Below are positions 55,462-55,896 of a stretch of 55,896 nt of DNA, one piece after another. Numbering within the stretch: position 1 is the first letter of the stretch; the number at the start of each line of letters is the position of its first letter. The notes beneath the pieces are model-generated. The model did not search any database. It saw nothing but the letters and a program-made list of their open reading frames with translations, and had not been told where the DNA came from. Origin of the DNA: Saccoglossus kowalevskii (Eukaryota; Hemichordata; Enteropneusta; Harrimaniidae); assembly GCF_000003605.2 (NCBI RefSeq), contig NW_003143313.1, positions 16,115 through 72,010 of the forward strand. Direction: 5' to 3'. A program made the translations under genes and the position numbers.

Positions 55462-55896
55462 GTAAGTTAAAACTTTGTTGCTCTTCAGCTCGGGGCCATA
55501 TAAACTTGGCATGGATGATGCAACTGAAAAATATATTATAGGGGTTGACCATTATAAATAGGGTTCCGGGGTGATTTTTGGAGATAATTCTATAGAGAAA
55601 ATTACAGAAAAATAAATATATATTTAAAAAAAAAAAAAATCTTTCAACAACAATAAATTAACTAAAAACTACTATCACTTTGAAATATGTGCATGCCATT
55701 TTACATGAATTTGACTCAATGCATGAATTAACAGAATCTAAAATGTTAACCATCCCTTTCTGGAATATACTTCATTTCGCGACATCTTGAATTAATGAAA
55801 TTACGGATTAGCTTAAATAACATGCTAGCTAGAAAAAACAAGTTTTACAGTAAGCGAGGGAAGACATTATTTACATTTAAAAAAAATGTCCACTAC
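55462..55896. other. intron-like tail of the window
   Basis: AT-rich DNA. At 55785-55852 it has ATCTTGAATTAATGAAATTA and TAACATGCTAGCTAGAAAAA, related to 4208-4290 and to the duplicated unit at 36449-36662. No exon was seen. Confidence 0.4.

Overview
This is an AT-rich, intron-rich piece of an animal nuclear genome in draft form, with N gaps at 19654-19703 and 34034-34618. It holds three recognisable genes, all split by introns with GT-AG borders, plus the probable first exon of a fourth. The protein sequences are close to vertebrate orthologues but clearly not vertebrate. The introns are full of short foldback elements and tandem repeats. This fits a marine invertebrate such as an amphioxus, hemichordate, echinoderm or lophotrochozoan, but I cannot name the phylum from the sequence alone.

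Layout: 1-6240 has no gene I can support; it holds dispersed foldback elements and a possible NRF-1/CCAAT promoter patch. 6244-25799 (+) is CPEB1, a cytoplasmic polyadenylation element-binding protein. Nine coding exons are certain (10017-25799), and a TATA-driven first exon near 6275-6417 is a candidate. 25800-31093 is the CPEB1 3' flank, including a terminal-inverted-repeat element that carries a 77-residue ORF with a signal-peptide-like start. 31094-32911 (-) is a three-exon NATD1-type GNAT acetyltransferase. 32912-36854 is the interval between the start of that gene and CEP78; it holds a possible bidirectional promoter, an N gap, a hairpin-headed repeat array and a perfect 107-bp duplication. 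36872-51964 (+) is CEP78, with 11 coding exons giving a 726-residue protein. 51965-55150 is the CEP78 3' flank, and 55151-55461 (+) looks like the first exon and a 13-nt microexon of another gene.

The three genes do not form a pathway. CPEB1 controls translation of stored mRNAs, NATD1 is a small acetyltransferase-like protein, and CEP78 is a centriole/cilium protein. The most unusual content is the repeat fraction. It includes a TTAA-flanked palindromic family, TA-flanked mariner-type MITEs, a 168-bp element with a clean 9-bp target duplication, and two repeat families that each begin with a head hairpin followed by degenerate internal monomers. I did not find a clearly new multi-gene system. 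The best candidates for new biology are the small ORFs in and beside these elements and the hairpin-headed repeats.
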